Source: Nocardia sp. NBC_00403 (GTDB taxonomy: Bacteria; Actinomycetota; Actinomycetes; Mycobacteriales; Mycobacteriaceae). Taken from it: DNA of 64,000 nucleotides. A model generated the notes under the pieces. It was not told where the DNA came from, searched no databases, and saw only the letters and a program-made list of their open reading frames with translations. The position numbers and the translations under genes are program-made. Below, piece after piece: positions 1 through 9,197 of this stretch (position 1 is the stretch's first letter; the number at the start of each line of letters is the position of its first letter). Location of the stretch: positions 434,001 to 498,000 of the forward strand of contig NZ_CP107939.1 of NCBI RefSeq assembly GCF_036046055.1. Direction: 5' to 3'.

Positions 1-306
1 AAGGCGAACGGGCCCATCGCCGCCGACCGCGTGGACGCGACCGTCCACGCCGTCGGGTTCACCGTCGACCCGGAACTCGGCGGCATCGACACCCCGAACG
101 GCAGCCTCCAGTTCCTGCAGATCGTCGGTCTGACCATGCCCGAGTACCGGGCCGCGCAGGGCGGGAACCTGCTCACCCTGCTTGCCGAGCTCGAGCCGCG
201 GCTGCCGCTGTTCGTCACCGATGTCGGGCGCGAATCGCTGATCGCCGAACCGCCGCCGAAGGTGGACTGGCCGCGTTGGGGCGGCGGGCTGCGCGGCAGG
301 CAGTAG
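1..306 (+). CDS. Suppressor-of-fused-like domain protein (C-terminal part)
   Basis: The reading frame is open from base 1, so the N-terminus lies outside the window; about 101 residues and the stop remain. The visible part has the run FLQIVGLTMPEYRAAQ and then a VTDVGR/S motif, which I associate with the C-terminal half of bacterial suppressor-of-fused (SUFU-like) domain proteins, often found as immunity-type or orphan proteins. It ends in a Gly/Arg-rich tail. It lies 68 bp upstream of nadE on the same strand. The family call rests on motif resemblance only; the function is unknown. Confidence 0.6.
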   Translation, partial: KANGPIAADRVDATVHAVGFTVDPELGGIDTPNGSLQFLQIVGLTMPEYRAAQGGNLLTLLAELEPRLPLFVTDVGRESLIAEPPPKVDWPRWGGGLRGRQ

Positions 307-374
307 CCCCGGCCGGGGGTAGATTTCGCGGCGGAGCATGATCTCGTTCGACTCGATCCCGAAGGGGGACGACG

Positions 375-2438
375 ATGCCCGACCTGGCGTTCGAATCGCT
401 CTACCGGCACGGGTTCGCGCGGGTGGCGGTCGCGGTGCCACGGGTGCGGGTCGCCGACCCCGCCTACAACGTCGAGGAGACGCTGCTGCTGGCCCGCCAG
501 GCGGCTGACGCCGACGCGGTACTGACGGTGTTTCCCGAGCTCGGGCTGTCCTCCTATACCTCCGACGACCTGTTCCATCAGGATGCGCTGGCCGACGCGG
601 TGGAGGCGGCGCTGGGACGCCTGGTCGCGGCGAGTGCGGACATCGACACGGTGCTGGTGGTCGGGGCACCGGTCCGGGCCCAGGGCAGGCTGTTCAACTG
701 CGCGATCGCGGTGAGCGGGGGCGTTGTGCTCGGCGCCGCACCCAAGAGCTACCTGCCGAATTATCGCGAGTTCTACGAGAAGCGGCAGTTCGCGGCGGCG
801 CGGGAGAACTTGGCAGACCAGATCACGATCGCGGGTCGGCGGGTGCCGTTCGGAGCCGATCTCCTGTTCACCGCGACCAATCTGGACGGATTCGTCTTTC
901 ATCTGGAGATCTGCGAGGACGGCTGGGTGCCGCTGCCGCCGAGCGGGTTCGCCGCACTTGCCGGTGCGACCGTGCTCGTCAACCTCTCGGCCAGCAATAT
1001 CGTCATCGGCAAGGCCGACTATCGGCGGGCGCTGTGCACTTCGCACTCGGCGCGCTATCTGGCCGCCTACCTGTATTCGGCTGCGGGACACGGCGAATCG
1101 ACGACCGATATGGCGTGGGACGGACAGGCCCTGGTCTGCGAGAACGGCGATCTCCTTGCCGAAGGTGAACGGTTCGCCGATCATCCACAATTGATCACCG
1201 CCGACCTCGACCTACCGCGCCTGGCCGCGGATCGATTGCGCACCACCAGTTTCGCCGACAATGTGCACGACCACCGCGACCATCTGGTTCGGCTGCGGCG
1301 CATCGAGATCGAGTTGCCGGTGCCGACCACCGCCGTCGAGCTGCGACGCGAAATTCCGCGCTTCCCTTACGTTCCCGCCGACCCGACCGCACGCAACGAG
1401 CGCTGTGCCGAGGTGCACCACATCCAGGTGGAGGGCCTGAGCACCCGGTTGCGGGCCACCGGAATCCAGCGTGTCGTCATCGGGGTCTCCGGCGGGCTCG
1501 ACTCCACTCAGGCGCTGATCGTGGCGGCCAAGACCATGGACCGGCTCGGGCTGCCGCGGACCAATGTGCTCGCCTACACCATGCCCGGCTTCGCGACCGG
1601 GGCGCGCACTCGCAACGACGCACACCGGTTGATGCGCGCACTCGGAGTGAGCGCAGCGGAGATAGATATCCGGCCCTCGGCCACCCAGATGCTGCGCGAC
1701 CTGAATCACCCTGCCGCCGACGGTGTTCGGCAATACGACATCACCTACGAGAATGTGCAGGCCGGCGAGCGGACCGCACATCTGTTCCGGCTGGCCAATC
1801 AGCACAATGCGCTCGTCGTCGGCACCGGTGATCTCAGCGAACTCGCGCTCGGCTGGTGCACTTTCGGCGTCGGCGATCATATGGCGCATTACAGCGTGAA
1901 TGCCTCGGTGCCCAAGACGCTGATCAAATACCTGATCGCCTGGGCAGTGGACACCGATCAGTTCGGTGCGGATGGGGGCGAGGTGCTCGCGTCGATCCTG
2001 CAGACCGAAATCTCGCCGGAATTGATTCCCACCACCGATTCCGACGCGACCGGACCCGGTCAGAGTTCCGAGGCCACCGTCGGCCCGTACGAGTTGCAGG
2101 ACCTCCACCTCTACAACCTGCTGCGCTTCGGCTACCGCCCGAGCCGCATCGCCTACCTGGCGTGGCAGGCCTGGTCGGACACCGCCCGCGGCAGCTGGCC
2201 CGATCTCATCCCCGCCGACCAGCGCAATGCCTACGACCTGCCGACCATCAAACACTGGCTCGCGGAATTCCTGCGCCGCTTCATCCAGACCAGTCAGTTC
2301 AAACGCTCGACGCTGCCGAACGCCCCCAAGGTCGGCTCCGGCGGCTCACTGTCGCCGCGCGGTGACTGGCGCGCTCCCAGCGACGCCTCGGCCGCCGCCT
2401 GGCTCGACGAACTCGCCCGCAACGTGCCCGATCGGTGA
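375..2438 (+). CDS. nadE: Glutamine-dependent NAD+ synthetase
   Basis: Makes NAD+ from deamido-NAD+ with ATP and glutamine, the last step of NAD synthesis in the cytoplasm. The 687-residue protein has the usual two-domain layout of the glutamine-using form. The N-terminal nitrilase-like glutaminase (about 1-290) has FPELGLSS for the catalytic Glu, the [12 protein letters not shown] segment for the Lys, and EICEDGW with nucleophile Cys180. The C-terminal synthetase (about 330-650) has the ATP-pyrophosphatase loop SGGLDST from Ser372. Length matches actinobacterial NadE (about 680). The ATG start follows a purine-rich AAGGGGGA site. No partner gene is obvious. Confidence 0.97.
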   Translation: MPDLAFESLYRHGFARVAVAVPRVRVADPAYNVEETLLLARQAADADAVLTVFPELGLSSYTSDDLFHQDALADAVEAALGRLVAASADIDTVLVVGAPVRAQGRLFNCAIAVSGGVVLGAAPKSYLPNYREFYEKRQFAAARENLADQITIAGRRVPFGADLLFTATNLDGFVFHLEICEDGWVPLPPSGFAALAGATVLVNLSASNIVIGKADYRRALCTSHSARYLAAYLYSAAGHGESTTDMAWDGQALVCENGDLLAEGERFADHPQLITADLDLPRLAADRLRTTSFADNVHDHRDHLVRLRRIEIELPVPTTAVELRREIPRFPYVPADPTARNERCAEVHHIQVEGLSTRLRATGIQRVVIGVSGGLDSTQALIVAAKTMDRLGLPRTNVLAYTMPGFATGARTRNDAHRLMRALGVSAAEIDIRPSATQMLRDLNHPAADGVRQYDITYENVQAGERTAHLFRLANQHNALVVGTGDLSELALGWCTFGVGDHMAHYSVNASVPKTLIKYLIAWAVDTDQFGADGGEVLASILQTEISPELIPTTDSDATGPGQSSEATVGPYELQDLHLYNLLRFGYRPSRIAYLAWQAWSDTARGSWPDLIPADQRNAYDLPTIKHWLAEFLRRFIQTSQFKRSTLPNAPKVGSGGSLSPRGDWRAPSDASAAAWLDELARNVPDR

Positions 2439-2442
2439 TACC

Positions 2443-2709
2443 TCAGCCGGCCCGTAGATGCGTGCCGACGGTGTTGCGCTGAGGGACGTTCGGGAGACCG
2501 TTCGACCGCCCGCGCCGCGATAGCTCGCACACGGCAGCCGCTCGACGCCGCCGAGCCGACGACCTGCGCCGAACCCGTGCCTGCCTGGCACGGGCGGCAA
2601 AGGCGGCACGGAATCCGGCCAGCACCTGCCGGATTCGGCTGCGACACCGAACCTGCGCCGGACGGACGGTCATCCGGTCGCCGTGGATGTCCGCCCATCC
2701 CCTTGTCAT
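2443..2709 (-). CDS. Possible small Arg-rich protein coupled to the Clp-N gene
   Basis: An 88-codon frame whose ATG overlaps the stop of the upstream Clp-N/HTH gene in an ATGA arrangement, typical of translational coupling. The product is strongly basic, with many Arg residues around positions 22-72, and has no motif I recognise. It would fill the otherwise empty 267 bp between nadE and the Clp-N gene, which converge here. High-GC DNA often yields Arg-rich chance frames, so this may not be a real gene. The only positive sign is the start/stop overlap. Confidence 0.3.
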   Translation of the reverse strand: MTRGWADIHGDRMTVRPAQVRCRSRIRQVLAGFRAAFAARARQARVRRRSSARRRRAAAVCELSRRGRSNGLPNVPQRNTVGTHLRAG

Positions 2710-3434
2710 GACTGCTCGGTGGCGATCACCGAAAGCAGTTCGACCAGATGGGTTTCCACCTGGGGCTTGTAGACGCCGACACCGGCGAACAGGCCGAGAC
2801 CGTTCTCCTGCTCCAGCAGTGCGAGCAGGATGTGCTCGGTGCCGATGTAGTTGTGGCCGAGGCGCAGTGCCTCGCGGAAGGTCAGCTCGAGCGCCTTCTT
2901 CGCCTCCGGGCCGAACGGGATCAGCGGGGGCACCTCGTCCACCCGAGCCGGTAGGCCCGCCGTCGCGACCTCGCGGACGGTCTCCAGTGAACCGCCCTGC
3001 ACGATGATCTCCTTCGCACCGAGACCCTCGGGTTCCGACAGCAGCCCGAGAATCAGGTGTTCGATGCCGATCTGGGCATTGCCCGCCGTGCGGGCGGCTT
3101 CCTGCGAGGCCATCACGACCGCCCGCGCCCGCGGGGTGAATCTGGCGAAGCCGGCGTTGGGGTCCATGGCGGCGGCGTCCTCCGCCGCACCGGGCGCCTT
3201 GGGCACGAACCGCTTCTGGGCGGCCTGCTTGGTAACGCCCATGCTGACGCCGATATCGGTCCATGACGCGCCGGAGCGGCGGGCTTGGTCCACGAAGTGG
3301 CCGATCAGGTGATCGGCTACTTCGCCGAGGTGTCCCGCGGCGACCACCGCGTCGGAGAGTTGTTCCAGCACGTCGTCGGGACGCGCTTTCTTGATGCCCT
3401 CGATCAGATCGTCGAGCCGTATGTTGTTTGCCAT
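2706..3434 (-). CDS. HTH plus Clp N-terminal repeat protein, probable autoregulator
   Basis: A 242-residue protein with an N-terminal helix-turn-helix (about 54-76, SWTDIGVSMGVTKQAAQKRF) followed by two Clp amino-terminal repeats (about 98-160 and 170-238; IGIEHLILGLL and IGTEHILLALL are the repeat signatures). No AAA ATPase domain follows, so it is not a ClpC chaperone. Clp-N repeats bind adaptors or client proteins; with the HTH this suggests a transcription factor that senses protein damage or a ligand. Two perfect palindromes sit directly upstream and overlap a good promoter with no space for a Shine-Dalgarno site, so the message is probably leaderless and self-regulated. The regulatory role is inferred. 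Confidence 0.85.
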   Translation of the reverse strand: MANNIRLDDLIEGIKKARPDDVLEQLSDAVVAAGHLGEVADHLIGHFVDQARRSGASWTDIGVSMGVTKQAAQKRFVPKAPGAAEDAAAMDPNAGFARFTPRARAVVMASQEAARTAGNAQIGIEHLILGLLSEPEGLGAKEIIVQGGSLETVREVATAGLPARVDEVPPLIPFGPEAKKALELTFREALRLGHNYIGTEHILLALLEQENGLGLFAGVGVYKPQVETHLVELLSVIATEQS

Positions 3435-3435
3435 G

Positions 3436-3485
3436 CGTCAACCATAGGTTGACGATTGCGCATCGTCAACCGTTCGTTGACGATG
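3436..3485 (-). promoter_or_regulatory. Leaderless promoter overlapped by two palindromic operators
   Basis: Two perfect inverted repeats lie next to the start codon: CGTCAACC-ATA-GGTTGACG (3436-3454) and CATCGTCAAC-N5-GTTGACGATG (3461-3485). Read on the minus strand, TTGACG (3464-3469) and TATGGT (3441-3446) are separated by exactly 17 bp and make a near-consensus -35/-10 pair. Seven bases separate the -10 from the ATG, so transcription should start at or next to the initiation codon. Both palindromes cover promoter elements, as expected for repression by a dimer. The HTH protein encoded downstream is the obvious candidate binder. Confidence 0.75.
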
Positions 3486-3542
3486 TCGCCCGGCGGGTGG
3501 CGCCACCGCACCGCACCGGAATATCGAGCGCGCCGGCGATGT

Positions 3543-4637
3543 TCAGGGGCGGGCGGCCCGACCGGCGCCCCGCACGATCTGTTCCTTGAACCACGCGGCC
3601 GTGCGACCGGTCAGCACGGTGCGTCCCGGGGTGTCATCTGCGTGCAGAAACTGGATGAGTCCGTCGCGGCGGCCGAGGCTGAGGCACTGGAACACATAGC
3701 GGAACCGCAGTTTTCGCGGGTCGCGACCCCGCATCCTCGCGACCACGGCATCCGCCACGTACTTGCCGGTCGGCAACGCGGTCGCGCAGGCCATGCGCAG
3801 CTCTCGATCGCCGGGGCCGGCGACGACCGCACTGTCGCCCGCCGCATAGACATCCGGATGCGAGACCGAGCGCAGCGTCGGGTCGGTCAGCATCCGACCA
3901 TCGGCGGCCACCGCGATACCGGATCTGCGCGCGAGATCCGACACACCGAATCCGGTGGTCCACACCGTCGCCATGGACTCGATCAACTCACCACCGGCCA
4001 ACCGGACCCCCTCGGCCGACACCTCGATCACCGTGGCGTCCGACCGGATTTCGACCCCGAGCCGCTCGAGCACCCGCCGCACATGGGCCTGTGCGCGCTG
4101 CGACATCCACGCACCGGGCTCCTCCGAACTGAGCAGCAGCACGCGCGAATCCGGCTCGGACTCCGCCACTTCCGCGGCCAGCTCGATGCCGGTCGCGCCG
4201 CCGCCGACCACGATCATCCGCGCCGTTTCGGCTTGCTCGAACAGCTGGATCGCATCCTCGGGGGTGGCCACCGAGAAGGCGTGTTCGGCGACGCCCGGCA
4301 CACCGGCCGGGTCGGCCTTGCTGCCGAGCGCATAGACAAGCGTGTCGTATTCGAGAGCAGGCGCGCCGTCCAAGATCACCCGCCGCGCGTCGGCGTCGAG
4401 CTCCGTCACCCACGCCTGGACGAATTGTATTCCCTTGGCGACCAACAACTCTCGAAGATCCCATGCCGGAATTCGCTGCCCGGCGGCTTGCTGATGCAGT
4501 CGCACTCGCTCGACATAGCCGGCGCGTCCGTCGACGACGGTGATCCGCGCATCCTGCGCTGTGCTCGCGAAGCGGCGGGCCGCGGCGAGCCCCGCGTATC
4601 CGGCGCCGAGTACGACAATTCGATGCTGTCCGGTCAT
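3543..4637 (-). CDS. FAD-dependent NAD(P)H oxidoreductase (type II NADH dehydrogenase-like)
   Basis: A 364-residue pyridine nucleotide-disulfide family flavoprotein. The FAD-binding GxGxxG is at the N-terminus (VVLGAGYAGLAAARRF), a second nucleotide-binding VVGGGATGIELAAE lies near residue 145, and VYAAGDSA near 265 is the C-terminal FAD contact. Members of this branch oxidise NAD(P)H and pass electrons to quinones or small acceptors. The start has a strong AAAGGAG site. It lies 113 bp downstream of an ECF41-type sigma gene on the same strand. Such sigma factors commonly neighbour a carboxymuconolactone decarboxylase, oxidoreductase or epimerase, so it is the likely target. The exact substrate is unknown. 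Confidence 0.88.
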   Translation of the reverse strand: MTGQHRIVVLGAGYAGLAAARRFASTAQDARITVVDGRAGYVERVRLHQQAAGQRIPAWDLRELLVAKGIQFVQAWVTELDADARRVILDGAPALEYDTLVYALGSKADPAGVPGVAEHAFSVATPEDAIQLFEQAETARMIVVGGGATGIELAAEVAESEPDSRVLLLSSEEPGAWMSQRAQAHVRRVLERLGVEIRSDATVIEVSAEGVRLAGGELIESMATVWTTGFGVSDLARRSGIAVAADGRMLTDPTLRSVSHPDVYAAGDSAVVAGPGDRELRMACATALPTGKYVADAVVARMRGRDPRKLRFRYVFQCLSLGRRDGLIQFLHADDTPGRTVLTGRTAAWFKEQIVRGAGRAARP

Positions 4638-4672
4638 GATGTGGCTCCTTTTCGACAGGCCGACACCCTTCA

Positions 4673-4699
4673 GACCAAACCGGCTGCCGATCCATGACA
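4673..4699 (-). promoter_or_regulatory. Candidate ECF41-type promoter for the oxidoreductase
   Basis: Read on the minus strand, TGTCATG (4693-4699), 16 bp, then GGTC (4673-4676) resembles the ECF41 promoter form I recall (TGTCACA, 16 bp, CGTC). It lies 35 bp upstream of the oxidoreductase start, in the only gap between that gene and the sigma gene. Two to three positions deviate, so this is a suggestion only. Confidence 0.4.
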
Positions 4700-4750
4700 G
4701 TTGCCGGGCATGAGCCGCATCACACTGAAGTTGGCCCAGAGCCTCCGGTC

Positions 4751-5647
4751 TCAGGCGGGCGAACCGCCAACGCGACCGAGATAGGCGAGTTTCTCGGGAT
4801 TCACGATCAACCGCAGCGCGGTCACCGTATCGCCCGCCGTTTCCACATCGACGACGAGCAGCGGGTCGCCCGCCACCCAGGCGACGACCGCGGGCGAACC
4901 GTTGAGTTCCTGCACCGCGATCTCCAAACCCGGCACCTCCCAGCGGAACAGCCCGATCAGGTAGCGCGCGACATTGTTCGCGCCGACGATCGGACGCCGT
5001 GCCGTGTTGACGACATCGCCGCCGTCGGCCGTCGAGGTGGCGTCGGCGGCGAGCATCCGCTCCAGTGCCTCGACATCGCCGTTGCGTGCCGCCTTCAGGA
5101 ATCGCTCGATCAGCTCGCGAGCCTGGTCGGAGGGCACATCGAAGCGCGGCCGTCCTTCCCGGACTCGCAGGCCGGCCCGCCGGAAGATTTGCTGCGAATT
5201 GGTCTCGGTCAGCGTGAGCATGTCGGCGATCTCTCGGTGGGCATAGTCGAACGCCTCGCGCAGTACGAATACCGCCCGCTCGACCGGGCTCAACCGCTCC
5301 ATCGCGGTCAGCAACGCCAGCGAAACCAGCTCGCGCTCCTCCACCGATTCCAGCGGACCCAGCTCACCGGCGGCCGTCGGCACCGGTTCGGGCAGCCACG
5401 GCCCGACATAGCTATCCCGGCGCGCCCGCGCCGAAAGCAGCCAGCTGCGACACAGATTCACGACCGCGGTGGTCAACCAGGCCTCCGCGGACCGAATGGT
5501 GTTGCGGTCGGTACCATCCCAGCGCAGGTAGATCTCCTGCACCGCGTCCTCGGCCTCGCTCGCCGATCCGAGCATTCGATAGGCGAGCGCGAACAGCCGC
5601 GGTCGATGCGCCTGGAATTGGCGCAATCCATCCGGTTCCACCCACAC
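4751..5647 (-). CDS. ECF41/SigJ-type RNA polymerase sigma factor with SnoaL-like C-terminus
   Basis: ECF sigma factor with regions 2 and 4 (about 10-75 and 105-165; FALAYRMLGSASEAEDAVQEIYLRW and the SPVERAVFVLREAF helix start) followed by a SnoaL-like domain (about 180-290). In the ECF41 group this extension replaces an anti-sigma factor and controls activity in cis through a DGGGKV linker motif and a terminal NPDKL motif. Here these read DGGDVV and NPEKL, so the first is altered. I chose the GTG at 5647 because the sigma core begins directly after it; the frame stays open upstream to 5794. The partner is probably the downstream FAD oxidoreductase. Confidence 0.87.
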   Translation of the reverse strand: MWVEPDGLRQFQAHRPRLFALAYRMLGSASEAEDAVQEIYLRWDGTDRNTIRSAEAWLTTAVVNLCRSWLLSARARRDSYVGPWLPEPVPTAAGELGPLESVEERELVSLALLTAMERLSPVERAVFVLREAFDYAHREIADMLTLTETNSQQIFRRAGLRVREGRPRFDVPSDQARELIERFLKAARNGDVEALERMLAADATSTADGGDVVNTARRPIVGANNVARYLIGLFRWEVPGLEIAVQELNGSPAVVAWVAGDPLLVVDVETAGDTVTALRLIVNPEKLAYLGRVGGSPA

Positions 5648-5860
5648 CTGCTTCCGCGCTCGGCCGTCCGGGAAGACGCTACCGCTTGTGCCCGACCCGA
5701 CCCGAGAGCGCTCACCGCCAGTGGTGGGTGACCGCCGCCGGAAACGCACGAGCCGGGCGTGGTCGCCGGTGCGGTGCGCAGCGCGAATGCTCATACCTCG
5801 GCAGCCTGCACGCCGAGGTATGAGGAATCCTCGTCGAAAACCTGCGGACCGCCGCAGCGA

Positions 5861-6763
5861 TCAGCGTGACACCTCGTCTTGCCGCTGCCTGCCGCCCGGC
5901 CTGCGCAGGCGTAAGCGAGCGCTGGACACGCGGATGGCCGGGCGACGGATCGCGGGCATACGCCGCTGAGCACGGCGCTGAGCACGGCGCTCGGCCGGCT
6001 TGTGCTCCCAGGTCTCCGGTCGCGCGGCGACCCAGCGCTGCGAGTGCCAGGCGAACGGGATATGACCGAGGTACAGCGCGACCAACACCAGCAGCAGCAC
6101 AATCGGGTAGGTGACCAGCGCCGCCGCGGCGACCGCGACCAACACGAGCAGGCCCGCGGCGGCCTGCGGTGCCACCGACACCGACTTCATTGCCAGCGTG
6201 GGGATGGTGCTGACCGACAGCGCGGCCGCGCACAGGGTCCACAGCGCGACCTCGTAGAAGCCGACCCACCAGCCGTCGCCGAACTGCACGAACAACGCGA
6301 TCGGCACCAACGCGATGAGCGCGCCCGCGGGCGCGGGCACGCCGACGAAGTATTCGCGCGACCAATCCGGGCGGGTGTCGTCGTCCATCAGGGTGTTGAA
6401 CCGGGCCAGCCGCAGCACGATGCTCACCGCGTACATCAGCGCGACGATCCAGCCTGCGCTATTGCTGTCCAGTAGCGCGATGTACAGCACAAGGGCGGGC
6501 GCGACGCCGAACGAGATGGCGTCCGACAGCGAATCGAGCTCCGCGCCCATCTTGCTGGTGGCGTCGAGCATGCGGGCCAGCCGCCCGTCGAGAGTGTCGA
6601 GCACCGCCGCGGCGCCGACCATTGCGAGCGAGATGTTGAGCTTGCCGTCCAGGGCGAATTTCACCGCGGACAATCCGGCGCACAGCGCCAGGATCGTCAC
6701 AATGCTCGGCAGCAGCCGGATCGAGCGGCTACGCCGGGGCTTGGACACGGCGTGCTCCATCAT
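5861..6763 (-). CDS. pssA: CDP-diacylglycerol-serine O-phosphatidyltransferase
   Basis: Integral membrane enzyme that makes phosphatidylserine from CDP-diacylglycerol and serine. The CDP-alcohol phosphotransferase signature is intact near residues 56-80 (DGRLAR then GAELDSLSD, giving the D-G-x2-A-R-x8-G-x3-D-x3-D pattern). Hydrophobic segments fill residues 18 to about 235. The tail after 240 is very rich in Arg and is longer than usual. Its ATG overlaps the psd stop by four bases, so psd and pssA form one coupled operon for phosphatidylethanolamine synthesis. The same pair is adjacent in mycobacteria. Confidence 0.95.
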   Translation of the reverse strand: MMEHAVSKPRRSRSIRLLPSIVTILALCAGLSAVKFALDGKLNISLAMVGAAAVLDTLDGRLARMLDATSKMGAELDSLSDAISFGVAPALVLYIALLDSNSAGWIVALMYAVSIVLRLARFNTLMDDDTRPDWSREYFVGVPAPAGALIALVPIALFVQFGDGWWVGFYEVALWTLCAAALSVSTIPTLAMKSVSVAPQAAAGLLVLVAVAAAALVTYPIVLLLVLVALYLGHIPFAWHSQRWVAARPETWEHKPAERRAQRRAQRRMPAIRRPAIRVSSARLRLRRPGGRQRQDEVSR

Positions 6764-7491
6764 GACTCGGCGGATGATGAGCCCAACACCGCCAGGACGG
6801 TTTCGGCCCCGATGGTGCGCTGTCCCGGCTCGACAAGTAGCTCGGTGCCCGCCGGGAAGTAGGTGTCGACGCGCGAGCCGAAGCGGATCAGCCCGTAGGT
6901 ATCGCCGATGGTCAGCACGTCACCGACCTTCGCGTCGCAGACGATGCGCCGGGCCAGCAGCCCGGCGATCTGGACGACGACGACCTGCCGGCCGTCGGGG
7001 GTCTCCAAGACCATGCTGTTGCGCTCGTTCACCGAGCTGGCCTCGGGCAGGTCGGCCGAGCGGAATTGGCCGGGCTGATGCGAAACGGCGCGCACGATGC
7101 CGGAGACCGGCGTGCGCTGCACGTGCACGTCGAGCACCGAGAGGAAGATGCTCACCCGGGGCAGCGGCTGGTCGCCGAGGCCCAACTCCGGTGGCGGAGA
7201 AGCGGTGTCGACGAGTGCGACCTCACCGTCGGCGGGTGCGACGACAACGCCCGCCCGATTCGGCGGCACCCGGTTCGGGTGCCGGAAGAAGGTGGCGCAG
7301 GCCGCCGCGGCGAATAGTCCGCTCCGGCGCACCCACTTGCGACGCCCACCGAGGACCGCCACCGCTAACGGCGCGGCCACAAACGGCAGGCCGGCGGGGT
7401 GCAGCGGGGGAATCGCGGCCCGAACCAGATCGACGACATGGCCGACTCCGGTGGTTTCGGGCGTGCCGGGCGGGGTGGGGCGGCGTGCCAC
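6760..7491 (-). CDS. psd: Phosphatidylserine decarboxylase (short, actinobacterial type)
   Basis: Pyruvoyl enzyme that decarboxylates phosphatidylserine to phosphatidylethanolamine at the membrane. The 243-residue protein has an early hydrophobic segment and the conserved [34 protein letters not shown] and [10 protein letters not shown] blocks. Self-cleavage to form the pyruvoyl group should occur at the Gly-Ser of RFGSRVD near residue 205. I chose the GTG at 7491 because it follows GAGGAG at good spacing and gives an ARRP N-terminus like the mycobacterial protein; the frame continues upstream to 7560. First gene of the psd-pssA operon. Confidence 0.94.
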   Translation of the reverse strand: MARRPTPPGTPETTGVGHVVDLVRAAIPPLHPAGLPFVAAPLAVAVLGGRRKWVRRSGLFAAAACATFFRHPNRVPPNRAGVVVAPADGEVALVDTASPPPELGLGDQPLPRVSIFLSVLDVHVQRTPVSGIVRAVSHQPGQFRSADLPEASSVNERNSMVLETPDGRQVVVVQIAGLLARRIVCDAKVGDVLTIGDTYGLIRFGSRVDTYFPAGTELLVEPGQRTIGAETVLAVLGSSSAES

Positions 7492-7664
7492 AGGCTCCTC
7501 TTTCGTGCTCGATACAGGTGGAATGCGCCCCTCAACAATAGGTCGAGCGCAAGCGATCACACCCTAATCGACGTAGCCGGACATCGTCCGCCCACAGCCC
7601 ACACCGGGCCCAGCGAAGGCGAGGCACTATCGAGCATAGGAGCCTGTGGCAGGTGTTGCCCGTA

Positions 7665-7931
7665 TCAGGCTCGACGGCCGGTGAACAGCTTCACCAAGAA
7701 CAACAGAAGGGCCGCACCGGCCAGGCAAGTGAAGAAGCTGAACCAGAGGCCGCCGCCCTCGACGTCGACGCCGAGCAGCTTCAGCAGGAATCCACCGAGT
7801 AGACCTCCGACGATGCCGACCACGATGTTGAGAAGGATGCCCTGCTGAGCATCTGTCTTCATGATCTTGCTGGCAATCCAGCCGGCGAGTCCGCCGATTA
7901 TGATCCAGCCGATAATCCCGAGTCCCAGCAT
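7665..7931 (-). CDS. GlsB/YeaQ/YmgE family small membrane protein
   Basis: An 88-residue protein with three hydrophobic segments rich in Gly (about 4-22, 30-50, 62-82) and the family pattern [13 protein letters not shown] and [14 protein letters not shown]. It belongs to the transglycosylase-associated or GlsB family of general stress-induced membrane proteins, whose biochemical role is unknown. ATG follows GAGGACAAC. It stands alone: psd lies upstream on the same strand with a 173-bp gap, and the KAS III gene diverges from it. Confidence 0.9.
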   Translation of the reverse strand: MLGLGIIGWIIIGGLAGWIASKIMKTDAQQGILLNIVVGIVGGLLGGFLLKLLGVDVEGGGLWFSFFTCLAGAALLLFLVKLFTGRRA

Positions 7932-8156
7932 GTTGTCCTCGAATCACTAGTTGGGGGCCTGCCGCCAACAGCAAAAGGCGTGCTCAGAGGGTATACCCGC
8001 GGAATGTGAGAATACGCACTGGCGCGCAGCGATCCTAGGGCTAATATGAGGGGGCCTCATGTCTACGGGCACGTAGGTAGTTGACCGATGAGGGACTCAT
8101 TACATGCTTCGGGGTACAACCCGGCGGCGCCGCCGCAGGTACATAGGAGACGCATA

Positions 8157-9185
8157 ATGGCTGCTCGAATCGCCCAGTACACCGGGGCAGAGCACACGGC
8201 GATCCTCGGGCTCGGCGTATACCGCCCCGCCCGGATCGTCACGAACGATGAGGTGGCGGGTCCGATCGACTCGAGCGACGAGTGGATCAGGACCAGGTCG
8301 GGAATCAAGACCCGAAGGTTCGCTTCGGAAACGGAAACGATCCAGAGCATGAGCGTCGCGGCCGCCCGCGACGCGCTCGAATCCGCAGGGGTCGAGATCG
8401 ACCATGTCGACTGCGTGATCGTTGCTACGTCCACCCATCTATTGCTCACCCCGGCGGCCGCGCCGCGCATCGCCACCGAGCTCGGCATGAACGGCGCGGC
8501 GGCCTTCGACGTCTCCGCCGGTTGCGCCGGCTTCTGTCACGGGCTGGCGCTCGCCTCGGATCTGGTGCGCGGCGGCACCGCGAACCATGTGCTGGTGATC
8601 GGTGTGGAGAAGCTGACCAACACCGTCAATCCGACCGACCGCTCCACCGCATTCCTGTTCGCCGACGGTGCGGGCGCCGTGGTGGTCGGGCCGTCGGACA
8701 CCGTCGGGATCGGCCCGACGGTGTGGGGTTCGGACGGCACCCAGCATCACGCGATCCGGCAGGACAAGGACTGGATGGAGTTCTTCGCCGAGATCGAGGA
8801 GAAGGGGCTCGACGCGGTCCGCCCCTACATGGCGATGGAAGGCACCGCGGTGTTCCGCTGGGCGGCGCATTCCCTGGAGAAGGTCTGCCGTGACGCCATC
8901 GATCGGGCGGGGCTGTCCACCGACGATCTGGACGCGATGATTCCGCACCAGGCCAACGGCCGGATCATCGAGATCATGGCCCGCGTACTGAAACTGCCGG
9001 AGCACTGCGCGCTGGCCAACGACATCGAGGAGACCGGCAATACGTCGGCCGCCTCGATTCCGCTTGCCATGGAGGCACTGCTGCGCACCGGTGAGTCGAA
9101 GCCGGGCGATACCGCGCTGCTCATCGCCTTCGGCGCGGGGCTTTCCTACGCCGCCCAGGTGGTCACACTGCCGAAATGGCAGTAG
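8157..9185 (+). CDS. 3-oxoacyl-ACP synthase III (KAS III, FabH-like)
   Basis: A 342-residue thiolase-fold condensing enzyme. The catalytic triad is Cys123 in SAGCAG, His264 in PHQAN and Asn295 in GNTSAAS, the exact KAS III set; the GAGLSYAAQV C-terminus is also typical. Such enzymes condense acyl-CoA with malonyl-ACP to start fatty-acid or polyketide chains. I chose ATG 8157, preceded by AGGAGA six bases away; the frame is open from 8088. No acyl carrier protein or ketoreductase is nearby, so this may be an accessory starter enzyme and not the housekeeping FabH. The stop is 12 bp from the convergent SIMPL gene. Confidence 0.92.
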   Translation: MAARIAQYTGAEHTAILGLGVYRPARIVTNDEVAGPIDSSDEWIRTRSGIKTRRFASETETIQSMSVAAARDALESAGVEIDHVDCVIVATSTHLLLTPAAAPRIATELGMNGAAAFDVSAGCAGFCHGLALASDLVRGGTANHVLVIGVEKLTNTVNPTDRSTAFLFADGAGAVVVGPSDTVGIGPTVWGSDGTQHHAIRQDKDWMEFFAEIEEKGLDAVRPYMAMEGTAVFRWAAHSLEKVCRDAIDRAGLSTDDLDAMIPHQANGRIIEIMARVLKLPEHCALANDIEETGNTSAASIPLAMEALLRTGESKPGDTALLIAFGAGLSYAAQVVTLPKWQ

Positions 9186-9197
9186 CCACCGGGTAAT

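Noticed and set aside
2443..3441. A 332-codon minus-strand frame covering the Clp-N gene
   Set aside because: It overlaps the Clp-N gene in another frame over most of its length and is Arg/Gly-rich without motifs. Only its last 88 codons, after the Clp-N stop, were kept as a weak candidate.
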